Of a stretch of 64,000 bases of DNA, positions 22,213 through 33,964 are shown one piece after another. The position numbers and the translations under genes are program-made. This stretch comes from Dryococelus australis (taxonomy: Eukaryota > Arthropoda > Insecta > Phasmatodea > Phasmatidae): the NCBI GenBank assembly GCA_029891345.1, contig CM056995.1, forward strand, positions 215,454,547 to 215,518,546. The letters are read 5' to 3'. Within the stretch, counting starts at the first letter, position 1; the number at the start of each line of letters is the position of its first letter. The notes under the pieces are model-generated. The model ran no database searches. It was not told the DNA's origin and worked only from the letters and a program-made list of their open reading frames with translations.

Positions 22213-25148
22213 ATACTTGCAAACTTGTACGATTTGCCCGTAAAATGTACGGAAATGCGGGGTCTTGTAGAGTGTACAGCAGTGTGACTTTTTTTTTTTT
22301 TTTTTACTGTTTTCAAAGTATCTGTTAAACGAAAGTGATTTTTTTTTTTATCATGTACGAGTTTGCATATCTACCTTCAAACCATGTGCAGTACTTAAAC
22401 ATAAATTCACTAATCCACAAAATGACTTTTGTTCTCAATCGCCATTAAAATGATTATATTTTAATGTCGTATTTCATGCTGCCATACACAGACTGTGTTT
22501 GTTTTTCACGAGTCTAGCGGTACGACCAGCGAAGATACACGAACGAAAAGTCTGGTTCCTTCGGTCTTGTGGTTTGGCTTTGTTGTTCCCATGATTTAGT
22601 TAGTTAAAATGGTGAGCCTGTTGTGGTTCGTTTGATTGTCTGCATCTACGGAAGTCTTTAAGTGACAATAACAAAAAGTGTACTCGGTTCCGTGTGTGCA
22701 CGTTTTGTTTTTTAATGGTACATGAAATTGTAATACCTAAATGAGTTGTGCAGGAAAAAAAAAGAGTATTGGCAGTCTTTTCGAGTAGATGATACCAAAG
22801 AATTTCCGTTCATTATTAAGTCTGAAAGGGGCAATAAGTTTGCGTTCTGTAGCATTTGCAGATGTGACAAATATTTCCTATGGCGGTAAAATTTACATAT
22901 CAAACCATGTGAAGTCCAGCAAACATACAACCTATTCGAGAAATGTTGAAGCTAACCGTAAAATAAACAGTTTTTTTGTCTGTGCCGCGTCAGGTGTTGA
23001 TAATGTTATTAAAGCAGTGTGTTTGTTCACATCATTCTTGGTCGAGCACAACATTTCGCTTAGCGTATCTGATCATGCAGCACCACTGTTTCGCAGAATG
23101 TTTCGTGATTCAGAAATGGTAAAAAAAATATGCTTGCGGAAGAATAAAGACTACAGCGGTCGTGACAGAAATGGCTCGGGCAACGAGAGAAGACGTTATT
23201 CTTACAGAGTGGACCATATTCCATGGTAGCAGATGGAACAAATTATACAGATTCGAAAATTTATCCTATTGTGGTAATGTATTTTGGCAAAGATGTACAA
23301 AATATCGTGACAACTGTTCTCTCGCTACCAGAATTACAGGGTGATGCAACTGGTAGAAATATTGGAAATCTATTTGTCATTTTATTGGAATCGTTGAACG
23401 TTCTTCTAAGTCATATGATAGGATTTTCTTCAGACAATGCAGCAGTTATGACTGGCTGTTTTGATAGAGAAACAGAAGGGACTTGTAGCTGTGGGTTGTG
23501 TATTCATTTAATTAATTTGGCAACAGAAAGAAGCACTGCGTGACTGCCAGTTAAAATTGACAAACTATTAGTAGACATATTACGTGGAAAAGAGTTCGAA
23601 ACGCAAAGAACATCAAAACATTTCAAGCTCTACGTGGCGAAGAAACAAAGAAAATTCCAAAATGTGTGTACCAGATAGTTGTCCCTTGGCAAATGTTTGA
23701 AGAGGCTTGTTGAAGAATGGGACCCCTTGATGAGTTTTTTCAAAGACCAACTGAGTGTGCAGAAACCACATTCTTCAAGCCTGTCTTCTTATATGATTCC
23801 AAAAAAAAACTTGTCAAAGCAAGTTGCAGCTTGGAACTTGAGAAGAATATTCGGAAATTGAGTAGTAAACCTGAAAAGTGTACCATTGAAAAGACTAGAG
23901 GTGTCTCAATTAAAAGAAAGTCAACTGATGATAGTGAGTCCTCTTCAGCTGGATCTGGTAAGGAATTGTTTTTGAATTCTTAGAGTACAAGGGTGTCGAA
24001 GCCTGCAGTATGTGTAATTCACATTGCAACTTGTGAAGAAATGCTATTCATGACTTTGTCATCTCGTGTCAATGAGGTCTTCTGTTTATTTTTACTTAGT
24101 GTCATTCTATTATTTGATAAGTTTAATACCATTTTGCAGTCATCTTCTCCACTAGTTCATAAATTGGATAAAATCTTGCATGGTTTGTTGAAGGAATTGA
24201 TGTTAAGATTTGTTCAACCAAGTACTATGAAAAGTGGTGCATTGCTTGAAATCAAGTATCATTCTGTTCAAAATCAGCGACTGGACACAGATTTGTTGAG
24301 TGGCAATGCAACCTCACAGTTGTTAGTTCACTGAAAGAAGCTGATAAGAAGGTATTTTACTCATCAGTGAGGAAGTACTTTGTAACCTCATGTGATTACA
24401 TAATTCGTAAATTTCCATTAAAAAATGAGGTTTTAAAGAAAGTTAGTGTTGCAGAACATGAAAATATTGAAAGTTTGAGTTTTAGTGGTGTCAGTTTCCT
24501 TGTGGAAAGGTTCCCATTTATTTTACCTGTGCGTGGGAATGAAACTAAAAATTGGGCCTTAGATGAGCTTCAGAGCCAGTTTTCTGTACTTCAGGTTGAA
24601 GATCTCTCTTCTATTGTCAAGAAAGAAGATTCAATCGTTCAGAAGTGGGTCAAAGTATCTCATATTTTAGATACTTGTGGGAAACCAAAATTTGACAGGG
24701 TGTTCAGTGTCGTACAGTTCATTTTAACTCTGCCTCATAGCAATGCTGAATGTGAGTGTGTGTTCAGAAGCATGCCACTGCACAAGCTCTCAAGAAGAAT
24801 TAAATAAATTCAAATGTTTTAAATAAAAGCTGCAACTGTTATTTCTAGTGTATGTACATATTTTTTTAATGATAAGTGTTTTAAGTGTGAACAGATGTCT
24901 TTAAAGGTGTGCGTGTTTTGATATTTTACTGTAAACTAATTTTTCAAACCTTATTTCATATCTTCATGTGATAATTTTTTAAGGAATCTAAAATGTAGGA
25001 AATCTCAGATTTCTTATAAAAATTAGAATTGTTGCATGTCATTTCTGTGATTTCTTACAAATATTAGAATTGCAACGTGTAATTTACGCTTAAATTTGTA
25101 TTTTGAAAATGTTTTACTGTTTTCCTTTTTTGAAAAGTTGGCAAGTAT
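22213..25148 (+). mobile_element. complete but inactive hAT transposon (2936 bp)
   Basis: The ends ATACTTGCAAACTTGT and (inverse of 25133-25148) ATACTTGCCAACTTTT form TIRs with two mismatches in 16 bp. They are flanked by AAGTAACC (22205-22212) and GAGTAACC (25149-25156), an 8-bp duplication with one mismatch, the size known for hAT. The interior encodes a frameshifted hAT transposase. The same TIR occurs at 8085 and 15131. Confidence 0.9.
22741..24807 (+). pseudogene. hAT transposase pseudogene (BED finger to dimerisation domain)
   Basis: Reading across several frames, the order of a hAT transposase is complete. First comes a BED-like finger (F-C-S-I-C near 22850, N-H-V-K-S-S-K-H near 22908). 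Then the catalytic-core start (S-L-S-V-S-D-H-A-A-P-L-F-R and, in the next frame, K-T-T-A-V-V-T-E-M-A near 23150). The Y-P-I-V-V and S-D-N-A-A-V-M core follows (23260-23450), then the C-H-L-I-N-L-A-like motif (C-I-H-L-I-N-L-A near 23500), then F-D-K-F-N-T and H-K-L-D (24110-24170). The C-terminal dimerisation motif is L-P-H-S-N-A-E-C (24730-24755). At least four frame changes (near 22868, 23120, 23222 and after 23540) and stops rule out function. The ORF pieces 22789-23229, 23223-23543, 23993-24334 and 24367-24807 are its remains. A run of nine A (22755-22763) may explain the first shift. Confidence 0.88.
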
Positions 25149-25156
25149 GAGTAACC

Positions 25157-25735
25157 TTAGATGAGTATAGTATGTTAACAGAAGTCAATAGTCCTGTGTA
25201 AAGTAAAAAAGGAAAAAAAGTACTTTATTGTTAATGAGAATAATACAACAATGCTGTTTGAATGGAATGAATAATTTCCCCCACTGTAATTTTTTTTACG
25301 TGGGAGCTTACATGTTGTTATAAATAACTGTACAATGTTAGATTTTAAAATTTGATATGGGAATAATTTGATGGGCACTTTATAATATGGTTCAGGTAAT
25401 TCATTAAAGTGTATTGTTAAATAATCTTAATTAATAAGAAAATGCTGTAATTGTTTCATGTCCATTTGTGTGAAATAGGCTGCTAGTAGTTTTATATTGA
25501 CAGTTTTATTAACAATTGTAGAAACTCGCTCGTGTTAGACTTGAAAGAACAAAGCTTTCTTAATGCTTGCACATCCCTACACTATGTATCAATAAAATAT
25601 ATATCTAAACACTGTTGGAGATGCCTTATGTTTGAAGCAAAACACAGAACTTTGTGATGATAATATATATATAAAAGTAAATTGGATCACTCATCTGCTA
25701 GGGCTAGCAGCGAATACATTGCTGTGCTCATGTAG
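25157..25735. other. AT-rich DNA, nothing recognised
   Basis: No frame or repeat of note. Composition changes sharply to GC-rich near 25700, where the next retroelement debris begins. Confidence 0.4.
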
Positions 25736-26199
25736 CTGGGCGAGTGCCTAGATCCTCTGCAATGCAGCCAGGCACGGCGACTCGCATCTGTCGATCGGTT
25801 CTAGATTCTCGGGGCTGGGCAGCTGTCTGTTGGTGGCTACAAGCTGGCGGGCAACCCGGCCGCAGCCCGCTACAAGGTTATTCTGGTGGGCGGGGGCCAG
25901 CCGGCCGTCGCCAATGCTGTTACAGAGCCGGTTCACTTTATAACAGTGGCCCGGTGTTGATACAACATGCTGATAGATGCGATTCATGTCAATGTTGTTG
26001 AATTTATACAAAATGTGGGTGGCGTGTCGGCCTTTGCACTGGCACGATGAGGCCCAGCTATGTTTACAGGAATATAAAAATTAGTGCAGTCTACTCCATT
26101 ACGACCCTATTTATCATGACCCAATCCCGAGGAACCGTGAAAGTTTGGGTCGAAAAAGTTTAAAATTTGAGGTGCATCTAAAAATAGATACAGTAATCC

Positions 26200-27497
26200 C
26201 TTGCTGCTCTGGATTCGGCTGGTTTCCTTCCTGATCAATCACATGGCCTAAGAAATCTATGCTTGTTTTACCCACGTGGCATTTCAACCGAGCACGAGGC
26301 CATTGATCGCGAGCTATTGGCTATTCATAGGCTCTTGTCACGCCATCATCAAGCATTTCCTATATTTGTTTCTTTATTATTCGCGTCTGATGTAAATAAG
26401 TGTGTAGTGGTAAGTGGGATCATGTGTTCTGCTATGGTGGTTCGCTTCAACGCGTCATTTCTGCCAAATGTATCACTGCGTTCATCAAGGACACGCTGAT
26501 ATGCGGCCTGGTGTTCAGGTGGGACCTGATTGTCAAATTTCCGTATTTTCACTTCGACTAAGCTACCCGTTGGAGAGCGGTCCAGGTTATACACCATACA
26601 TCTTTCTTTCGGGCTAAAATGTACCATCGTGTGGCGGGTTCCACAATTGTATTCTGTTCTGTCAGTCATGGTATTCACAGAATAGCTTCCTCGCGAATGT
26701 TAGGTGTAATAATTACTGTCATTTTCGTCTCAATGTCACGGATTTGAATGGTTACTACTGCCTGTCCTACGGTCGTACTACAATGCTCATTCGTGGCCAA
26801 CCAAATCTCGTAGTCTAAGCGTCACTTTTGCCTGTGTACTAAGTGCGATCGTATGAAGTTGTGTGAGGCTGCAGTATCAATATTAAAGCGTGACAAAACT
26901 GATCGTTGATGGAAACCAAAATGTGAATAAATGGCGCGTGACTGCTGCTGATCTGTTGTACTAATGTATGCTGTGTAGTTTGTAGTTTGCTGTGTAGTTA
27001 GTTTTTGTGCACATTTCCATACGATTGCCCATGGTACAATTTTTCATGCGGTGTTCCATTATACGTTTTTTCATGCATCTCTCTGCTATAGCTATGTGAG
27101 GAAAATTTTGTGACGTGCCTGAATGGTGTTTGTTTACATTATCTTCCCTGTGCTCGTGTCGCCATTTTACTGCGTGTCACAGCGTGAGGTTTCATTTGTT
27201 CTCTCTAAAATTATTGCAGCCTGTATTAAAAATTCTCCAACATGCCATTAAGTAAAGGAATTAAGGCTGCTCTGAATTCCGGTGTGGCTGTCTCTGCAAT
27301 TACTTCGACCACTTCTCGCTCTGGCAAATGTGGGTGAAATTTTTTGATTAGGTGATTCTTACGTGTGATGAAAGCGTTTGACTCACCAGATTATTGACCT
27401 TTCCAGAGTCGGTCTGCTCTGGGCCTGTACAAAGGTGAAGACCCCTCGAAATCTGCACTGGAACGAGTTCCAAAACTACTCCCACTGAAGTAATTAG
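26200..27497 (-). pseudogene. gypsy gag end / protease / RT remnant
   Basis: On the minus strand the C-terminal gag segment E-V-I-A-E-T-A-T-P-E-F-R is visible near 27320. A retropepsin-like D-T-A-A-S-H-N-F-I (26890-26850) follows with a downstream I-L-x-I-P-W-L-like segment. Next is the spacer before RT (frame 26678-26349, with E-R-S-D-T-F-G and A-E-H-M-I-P-L). The end of the RT fingers/palm, K-T-S-I-D-F-L-G-H-V-I-D-Q-E-G, sits at about 26280-26230. The RT catalytic motif is lost in a deletion. Several stops and shifts are present. Ty3/gypsy families normally carry gag-PR-RT-RH-IN in this order. Confidence 0.75.
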
Positions 27498-27627
27498 TGT
27501 AAGATATGTTTCCAAATATGTTGTGTTGGTAACATGCGAGAAGCGCGACATCAGGCTGAATTGCAAGACAGAAATGGGGGGCCAAGTAAACATTCTGTCT
27601 TGGAATAAAGTTGTTTTGAATGATGCA
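27498..27627 (+). repeat. 5' LTR of the nested gypsy element
   Basis: TG...CA-bounded and matching the right LTR over its whole length with scattered substitutions (for example GGTAACATGCGAG versus GGCAACATGTGAG). AATAAA sits near its 3' end and fits an R-region polyadenylation signal. Confidence 0.8.
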
Positions 27628-28939
27628 TCACCAATTATTTTATTAATCCAACGTGGCGGGTATGGTGGGGGGGGGGGGTTGTGTGTGTTTTTTTAAAAAT
27701 AGTAAATACTTTCGGCATTTTATTCGGTCAAGATGGAAAAGTTTGCAAAACCTTGTAGGGGAAATATCACTACATATTACTAAATTGTGATAATGGGTAG
27801 GCAAATGTCGTATTTTTCGTATATTAGTTACCACTTCTAGGCGCCAGTCTTTATTCTCAGATAGACAAGTAGTGAAGTGTGGTTTAAAATGTGCCACATG
27901 AAAATTCATTTGAACAAGAGACTGGAATAGTTGTGTGTTCAGACACTTCACAAATTAACATACCATCAAACACATTTCTACACTACACAGAACTGCCACA
28001 CTTTAATTGAGAAGAGGAAAGACAAGACAAAGCAAGAGGCTGATACGTCGCATATCCTCAAAAAGATACTTATTTTAACTTTTCAAAAAAATTAATACTC
28101 AAACACTATTGAGAACAACTGCTGTCAGAAAAAAGTAATTTGATAGTTTACGAAATACACTCTATTATCATTTGATTATGATTACATCACAAAATGTGTA
28201 ACAGCAATAAGCACTACGTGAGCACTGATTGATTTTACTGGTAGTTCTTGGAATTCTGTTAAATGCACAATTTTTGCAGTTACGGTCTTCACATATTAAA
28301 ATAACAGATTTAAACCTTTTATGCAAAGAGTCTCTTAGAGACTATGGGATGTTTAAGAAGGAAGCCAAATTAGTTACTAGTAGAAAATTGAAGTACTTAT
28401 GGTACAATTCCATTGAACGTTTCTGTAATCTTCACAAGTAAACATGTCTCGCATAAGATCCTGCGTGGATAGAATATTAAAACCAGGTTAGATCTTACTT
28501 GATGTCAGGGCGTTATTCCGAGATAGCTGTCCCACAACTTTAGCGGCAGATCCGCACAGAACTCCAAACGAACAGCTGTAGGTTCTGAAGTCGTGGAGCC
28601 TCTCCTCGTACGGTAATCACCCTACATGGTGCAGGTTGTAATGTGATATAGACATTGTCACACAATCGCTTCCTCATTCCTTTCTCTTCAAAGCGATTGT
28701 TCTAACATGTTATTTCCTTATCACAGATCAACACACGATTACTTATTGTAAAATAAACTGCACAAAAATACATAGAGAATAAAACTCGCCTAACTTATTT
28801 ATGTTGTTCCTATAAACGTAGTGAAAAGTTATATTTTAAAATTTTAAAAACATCTGATACGTACAAATAAATAAAAATATTAATATTAATATTAGGGTAA
28901 CCATCATGCAATAGTAAACAGAGCAAGTCTGTACTATTA

Positions 28940-29456
28940 CAACCTCCTGATCACCTTGTTGTGGAAGGTAATTTAGACCAAAATTGGACATTTTGGAAAC
29001 AAAAATTCAAGTCATACCTTCAAGTGCTGAAAATTAATGAGACTGAAATCCCATGAGTGACAATGTTATTGACTGCAATCGGCGACAAGGCAGATGACCA
29101 GATCTTGCATTAAGATTTAGCAGGGTTTAAGCATTATGCTACATGTGATTTGTCAAATGGATTTTTTCATGTCCTTGATGAGCCTAGCTCCAACCTTTTT
29201 TTTTTTGTTACGCCGTTTGGGAGGTTCAAATTCAATTGCCCCTGGCACTCCTTGATTACAGGAATACTCCTATTGCTGGAATTGGGCTCTCCCCTGCTCA
29301 AATGCATTTGCACCGCCGTTTAAAATCCAAAATTGCCACTAACTCTGACCTACTAAAACCTCGTGTACCTGCCAGGCTTCAAGCTCGTCAGCATAGCCAG
29401 AAATGCTACTATGACAGGAGTGCAGTAGCTGTACCTGAACTAAGACCAAACTAGTC
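28940..29456 (+). pseudogene. fused gag-RT-integrase remnants
   Basis: Three short conserved pieces follow each other with the intervening parts missing. First is a gag N-terminal segment (P-D-H-L-V-V-E-G-N-L-D-Q-N-W, later L-L-T-A-I-G-D-K-A). Second is an RT segment (T-C-D-L-S-N-G-F-F and T-P-F-G-R-F-K-F-N-C). Third is an integrase C-terminal segment (L-A-L-L-D-Y-R-N-T-P and S-P-A-Q-M, then K-C-Y-Y-D-R-S-A) in the 72-codon frame 29236-29454. Protease, RNase H and the integrase core are absent. A poly-T run (29197-29207) and stops add to the decay. Confidence 0.8.
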
Positions 29457-29887
29457 AGAGTTCAGCAAGGTAGTAAGTGGACTCCTGCAATGATTGTCAT
29501 TAAGTTTGAAGCTCCTTGATTATATTTACTGAAAACGCTCGACAGCAGAGTATATAGGCGAAACAGAAACACTTCAGGGCAATGCCTAATGGATCTTTTA
29601 ATGATGAGTCTTCATGTAGTCATTGAGAGTTGCAAAAAAAAAAAAAAAAAAAAACCAAATGTATTACTACTATGATTGACTCTGGTTCTGTACCTAATTT
29701 TTGTGGGGAAAGGAGAGGTGATGAGGCCATGTAGGGTTATTAAACGATCCAAATATTTGCAAGATTTTGTTAGCTAATTGTTGAAGGTATTTGCTGTCAT
29801 AATTGTAATTTATCGTACTAGTGTGATGTCAACTATTAAGTAAATTAATTTCAAACTGTTAAGAAAAAAATTTTAAAGTAAGGGAGA

Positions 29888-30016
29888 TGTAAGATATGTT
29901 TCCAAATATGTTGTGTTGGCAACATGTGAGATGCGTGCCATCAGGCTAAAGTGCACAATAGATATGGTGGCCATGTAAACATGCTATCTTGGAATAAAGT
30001 TGTTTTGAATGATGCA
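29888..30016 (+). repeat. 3' LTR of the nested gypsy element
   Basis: Partner of 27498-27627. It is preceded by the polypurine tract and followed directly by minus-strand family A gag sequence. Confidence 0.8.
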
Positions 30017-30020
30017 TTAC

Positions 30021-30502
30021 AGATGTCCGTGGATTTGTGCTCCAACACAGCTGGCCTATTCGTCTCTGCTTACCCTGTACTTGGTGAGGTGGGATACGCA
30101 ATCCTCCAATAAATGCCGCCGGATCTTCCGTCCGTGTCCCGGCGAGCATGGGCAAAGTTTGGAACTTGGATGGTGTTTTCTCTGTGTGATCGGTCCTGGC
30201 GGATGTTGAGGCAAGTGGGACTCAGTGGTTCTGCTTCGTCTCGCACTTTCTGTTCCTGCTGTGCAGTTGGTCACGTGTATTGATAAGTGGGAAATTTGAA
30301 AACGTTTGTGGGTAAGTTGGTAGAATTGATGGGTAAACAGGGGTTGAAAACATGTGCGGTAATGGTGGGAAGAATGGCATGGGTGGTTGAGTGCAGGTGT
30401 TGAGGTAGGTTCGGGTGGTGGGGTTTTGTTTACATTAACCGTGTGAGTATGCATAATTTGGAAAATGTTCAGTTTCAAATTTTCTGTCCTGCCTATTTTC
30501 AC
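30021..30502 (-). pseudogene. family A gag, N-terminal part
   Basis: The minus frame parallels the plus gag at 39980-40450: V-N-x-x-x-P-P-P-E-P-T-S-T, a His/Phe/Pro-rich middle, T-G-T-E-S, N/H-L-P-Q-H-P/S-P-G-P and T-A/F-x-L-E-D-Y/C. A frameshift separates the first part from the P-M-L-A-G-T part (frame 30155-29946). Its continuation lies beyond the nested element at 27497. Confidence 0.75.
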
Positions 30503-31805
30503 TGCTAGTGTATTTTATGGTCTCGCGGATGTCCAGAAGGCTGGTTTTAAGACAGCATTGCCAGTATGTATGGCTTTCATTCACTGATTGGTCATTAGTT
30601 ACCATAGGGCACAAACATTGACACCACAATGCCGGTGCACTGTTAGTCATCTTGCCAGCCATGCTTTGTTTTTAAACAAGTACCGATGTGGTCGCATTGG
30701 GTTGGCGAAGAGGGATCATGGCTGGTCTGCCCACCCCAGCGCAGGGGTTGTCGATCCGATGCTCAGCTGATGTGCGGCGTGCGGGACGGGCCAACTTGTT
30801 GTCGGTGGTGGAGAGTCCTAGGGAACGAGGGGGGGTAGTCTCCACCCCATCGCTTCTCCTCTGCCTCGCTGTTTCCCTCTGCTCCTCCCTCCCAAGTGTC
30901 GTGGTGTGGCGTCGTTTTCTGATTGTTGACAAGTGTTCACGTGGTGTCCTTTGGGCATCCCGACACTGCCGCTGCCCCTGCTAATGCCTTCCTGTCCTCA
31001 CGCCATTGCGGGTAGGAAAAGGCGGGGAAAATTACTGTTCATGAAAACTTTGCAGGAAAATTTAGGAAAGTTTTGGCTGGAGTTTTCACCACATGGAAGG
31101 GCGCCATTTTGATACCTCTGGGATGGTGGGAAAGGGGTAAGAATGATTTTAGGGGTGGTAAAGGTGAGGTCTAGGATGTGTTTATACCCTGTTGGCGTCA
31201 GTTTAGTCATGGAATCTCTTAACCTCGGGGTTATGGGCTGTACGCCCGGACCAATCTCCTCGCAGATGATGCTGATGATCTGTGCCCCGTCGATTACTGC
31301 TCCAGATAAATGATGCTGTTTGTTAAATGGTAGCCAGTCTGTTGACTACGTACCATTGATGATCTTGGCAGGAAAAGTGCCTAGCCATTAACGCTAGCAA
31401 ACATGGATTGTCAGGGCCAACCACATGCCCATAAAGTTAGGAACAATGCTTACTGACACTCCGGGCTGGACAGTGTCCGAATTTTGCTACAAGCGGAGTT
31501 TGAGTTTGCCCCCCCCCCCCCCCCCTCTTTTTTATTGCAAAGTCTAATTTCTTCATTCTATGAAATCATTTGTAAAAATAGGCGGTTTTTAAGTGATGTA
31601 GCATTGTAGCCCATTGGTGAGGCCAAATGGAATTTGTAAGATGCCTGAAATTTGATACTCTATTAAAAATGTCTTTCTTGGTAATTTTATCGAAAGGGTA
31701 ACAAAACTTACATTAACACAAATGTACAAAAAGACCTTCAGTAGTCATAACCACAGAAATTCATGACATAGTCATTCAATCCAACATATTTGCATCAAAG
31801 TGTCA

Positions 31806-31837
31806 TCATTATTATTATTATTATTATTATTATTACT
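31806..31837 (+). repeat. (ATT)n microsatellite
   Basis: About ten ATT units. The region 31476-31805 before it holds a C run (31509-31525) and no gene. Confidence 0.9.
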
Positions 31838-32019
31838 GCTTCTGAAATAGTTTTAAAGTGATTTTATTCATTGTAAATATTGGAATAATTACACAAAACA
31901 AAATAGTGCATGAATTAGAAATGGCAACATACGTTTAAGCTTGAAATACTTTGTTCAATGTTAAATCAATATCGTTACTTATTAAAAGGTAATTTTTCTA
32001 GCCTTTAATTTTGTAAATT

Positions 32020-33235
32020 CCTTCAGAAATTTTGATGTGTGAACAGTTTTAAGTAAATCGTTCTATATTTTGCTATTGTGTTCAGACCACACGACCTTTC
32101 TTGGGACATGGTTGACCTTAAGCAAGTTTTATCTATATTAAGTTTAGTAAAACTCCATTTGCCACTTGCAACTGAGATCGGCAATGTTAACAGTACCCGA
32201 AGAGAAATTGACATTTGGAAATATATCCATAAGACTATTATTTGTTATGTGGTTTAAAACATTCGCTGAAGAACTTCCCGAAGGTAGCATGGATGGTAAG
32301 ATGAACAATTCTTGATAAAGTTCCTGCCCGTCTGTGTCACATTTCGCACTTTCAGTCAACATTTTTGCTAATTGCATGCATTTGGCCTTCAATTCATAAC
32401 TATCCCATTCTTGAAGTTTACGAATGTCGTATAAAAAACTAAAAATTTTTCTATGACATTCCACCAGCTCAAATTGTTGTGCAAGTGATCTAATGACTGT
32501 GTCTAAGAAAACAAGTAGTTCACTTTAAATGACTTTCCCAGAAGGAATGGGCTCATCCATCCCCTCGTAGAAAAAGTTCCCATTCCTTTACCTTGGCCGA
32601 ACACTATCTTTCTTTTCAAATTATGAAATTAATTCTAGTTTTTCAGCTAGCTCCTTGGTATCTGTGATGAAGCTGATTAATCCTTCATTTGATCCGATGC
32701 CTTCAAGGAGACGCTTAACACTGTGGAGGTAAGATACTTTTTCAAAATGCTCCATAGATAAGTAGAAGCTGAGAAAAAATTGTATATCTCTTGGACGACA
32801 CTAAAGAAATTCACTGCTCAGTACAAGATACAACAATAGTTCACTACTTAAATTCAGTGAGTGACTACCACATGGCACAAGGAGTGCACGGGTTCAAATC
32901 AAGGACTCGTTTTTGAAGTTCCACATGCTTCCTCTTCATATTTGACCCATTGTTGTAACCCTGACTATACATGTAATCTAATGAAAGGTTGTGTCTTGAC
33001 AGTTATTTAAGGAAACTTTTCACGAGTTCCTCTCCTGGTGAATCACTAATAGCAATGAAAACTAGAATGTGCTCTTGAATGTAAATATCTCAATTTTTCT
33101 CCACTTGAACAAACCAAACTACCATTGCCATTTGCTCAGTACGACTTATGTCAGGAGTGCAGTCTAAAATGACAATAATATTTTGCCTTTTGCAAATCAC
33201 TTGGTATGTAGTTCTGTATATTTGTTGAAATTAAT
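32020..33235 (-). pseudogene. hAT transposase pseudogene, ZMYM1 / DUF4371-like
   Basis: From 33200 downwards the minus strand reads I-L-D-C-T-P-D-I-S-R-T-E-Q-M (33180-33140), a core signature of the DUF4371/ZMYM1-like hAT group. Next comes G-Y-N-N-G-S-N-M-K (near 32955), the expected Q-G-Y-D-N-G-A-N-M motif. The C-terminal parts are L-Y-Q-E-L-F-I-L (32330-32290) and F-P-N-V-N (32215), and after a shift L-T-L-P-I-S-V-A-S-G and S-F-T-K-L-N with L-R-S-T-M-S-Q-E-R-S (32180-32080), the dimerisation domain. Stops and frame changes are frequent and the N-terminal finger is missing. Confidence 0.8.
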
Positions 33236-33960
33236 TAAATGAACTCGTTTTGTATGGTTTAACTTAAATAATGACATTTATTCCCCTGAGACGAAACCCT
33301 CAGCTATTATGACAAATTTTGCAGTGTGCTCAACTAACTGCAAAAGTTCCCATTATATTTTTTGAAAAAATTCTCAGTTCCTCGAAATGCCTAAACTTAT
33401 AATATTTTAAAATCTGTGTTTGTCATTAAGTAATTAATTTCGTATATGTGTATGGATGTGACGAGACACGTATTTCGTAACTAAGGGCGGAGCTACACCC
33501 TGTTTTCTATGGAATGTTATCGACTATCCCTAGTGAGTTATGGTGTGATCACCGTTAATTATGCTTTAAAACGCTCCTATTAATTAATGCTGCTAAGGAA
33601 CCGCTTGTCACTTCACACTTCCTGCGGGAATTTTATTTCTCGTCTTTTGAAACCACTTGGAGCCACGCCACACTTCGGATTCAGCCGTGGGGCCCGTCAA
33701 CATTGTGCACATCGGAAAGTCGTTGGAATAAGCGGCGCCGCTTACGCCAGTGTTCCCTCCAATAGCTGTTGCATCTAACGGTCATGGCTTCACGGGACGC
33801 ACTCATTTAGGTCACATAGCCATTCATCTCTACAGTTACCTCTTGTAGTGAATGTTAAATATTATGACACACAGCTACGAATCACAGGGCGGCAAGAAAA
33901 GTGTAATGCCGCTCTTGTCGATGTGCACTGATCGAGACCACGACCTAATGTCGATCGGTC
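33236..33960. other. no gene recognised
   Basis: AT-rich at first, then a mixed-composition part (33470-33960) that may be older transposon flank. The 63-codon frame at 33587 has no recognisable domain. Confidence 0.3.
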
Positions 33961-33964
33961 GAGT

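Larger units (their letters stand above)
27498..30016 (+). mobile_element. internally deleted Ty3/gypsy LTR element nested in family A
   Basis: LTRs of about 130 bp (27498-27627 and 29888-30016) start TGTAAGATATGTTTCCAAAT and end in CTTGGAATAAAG-TTGTTTTGAATGATGCA. A polypurine tract (AAGGGAGA) precedes the right LTR. Flanks TTAG (27494-27497) and TTAC (30017-30020) look like a 4-bp duplication with one change. Only pieces of gag, RT and integrase remain inside. The minus-strand family A gag reads on across the insertion, which shows that this element came later. Confidence 0.85.
25745..31475 (-). mobile_element. Ty3/gypsy family A, minus-strand copy, split by a nested element
   Basis: Read from 31475 downwards the order is untranslated leader with the conserved module (31260-31160), gag (30502-30021), interruption by the plus-strand LTR element, gag continuing (27497-27230), protease (about 26900-26700), then RT pieces (26678-26200). 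The leader, gag and RT segments align with the plus copy at 38873-41340, so both belong to one family. Most of the RT between the M-L-D-D-G motif and the K-C-H-V-G-K-T-S-like motif is deleted. The 25745-26011 part is GC-rich with an open minus frame of unknown nature and may not belong to the element. Confidence 0.8.

Noticed and set aside
25745..26011. GC-rich pair of overlapping frames as a host exon
   Set aside because: Both strands are open with no splice sites or domain, and the stretch lies against retroelement debris.
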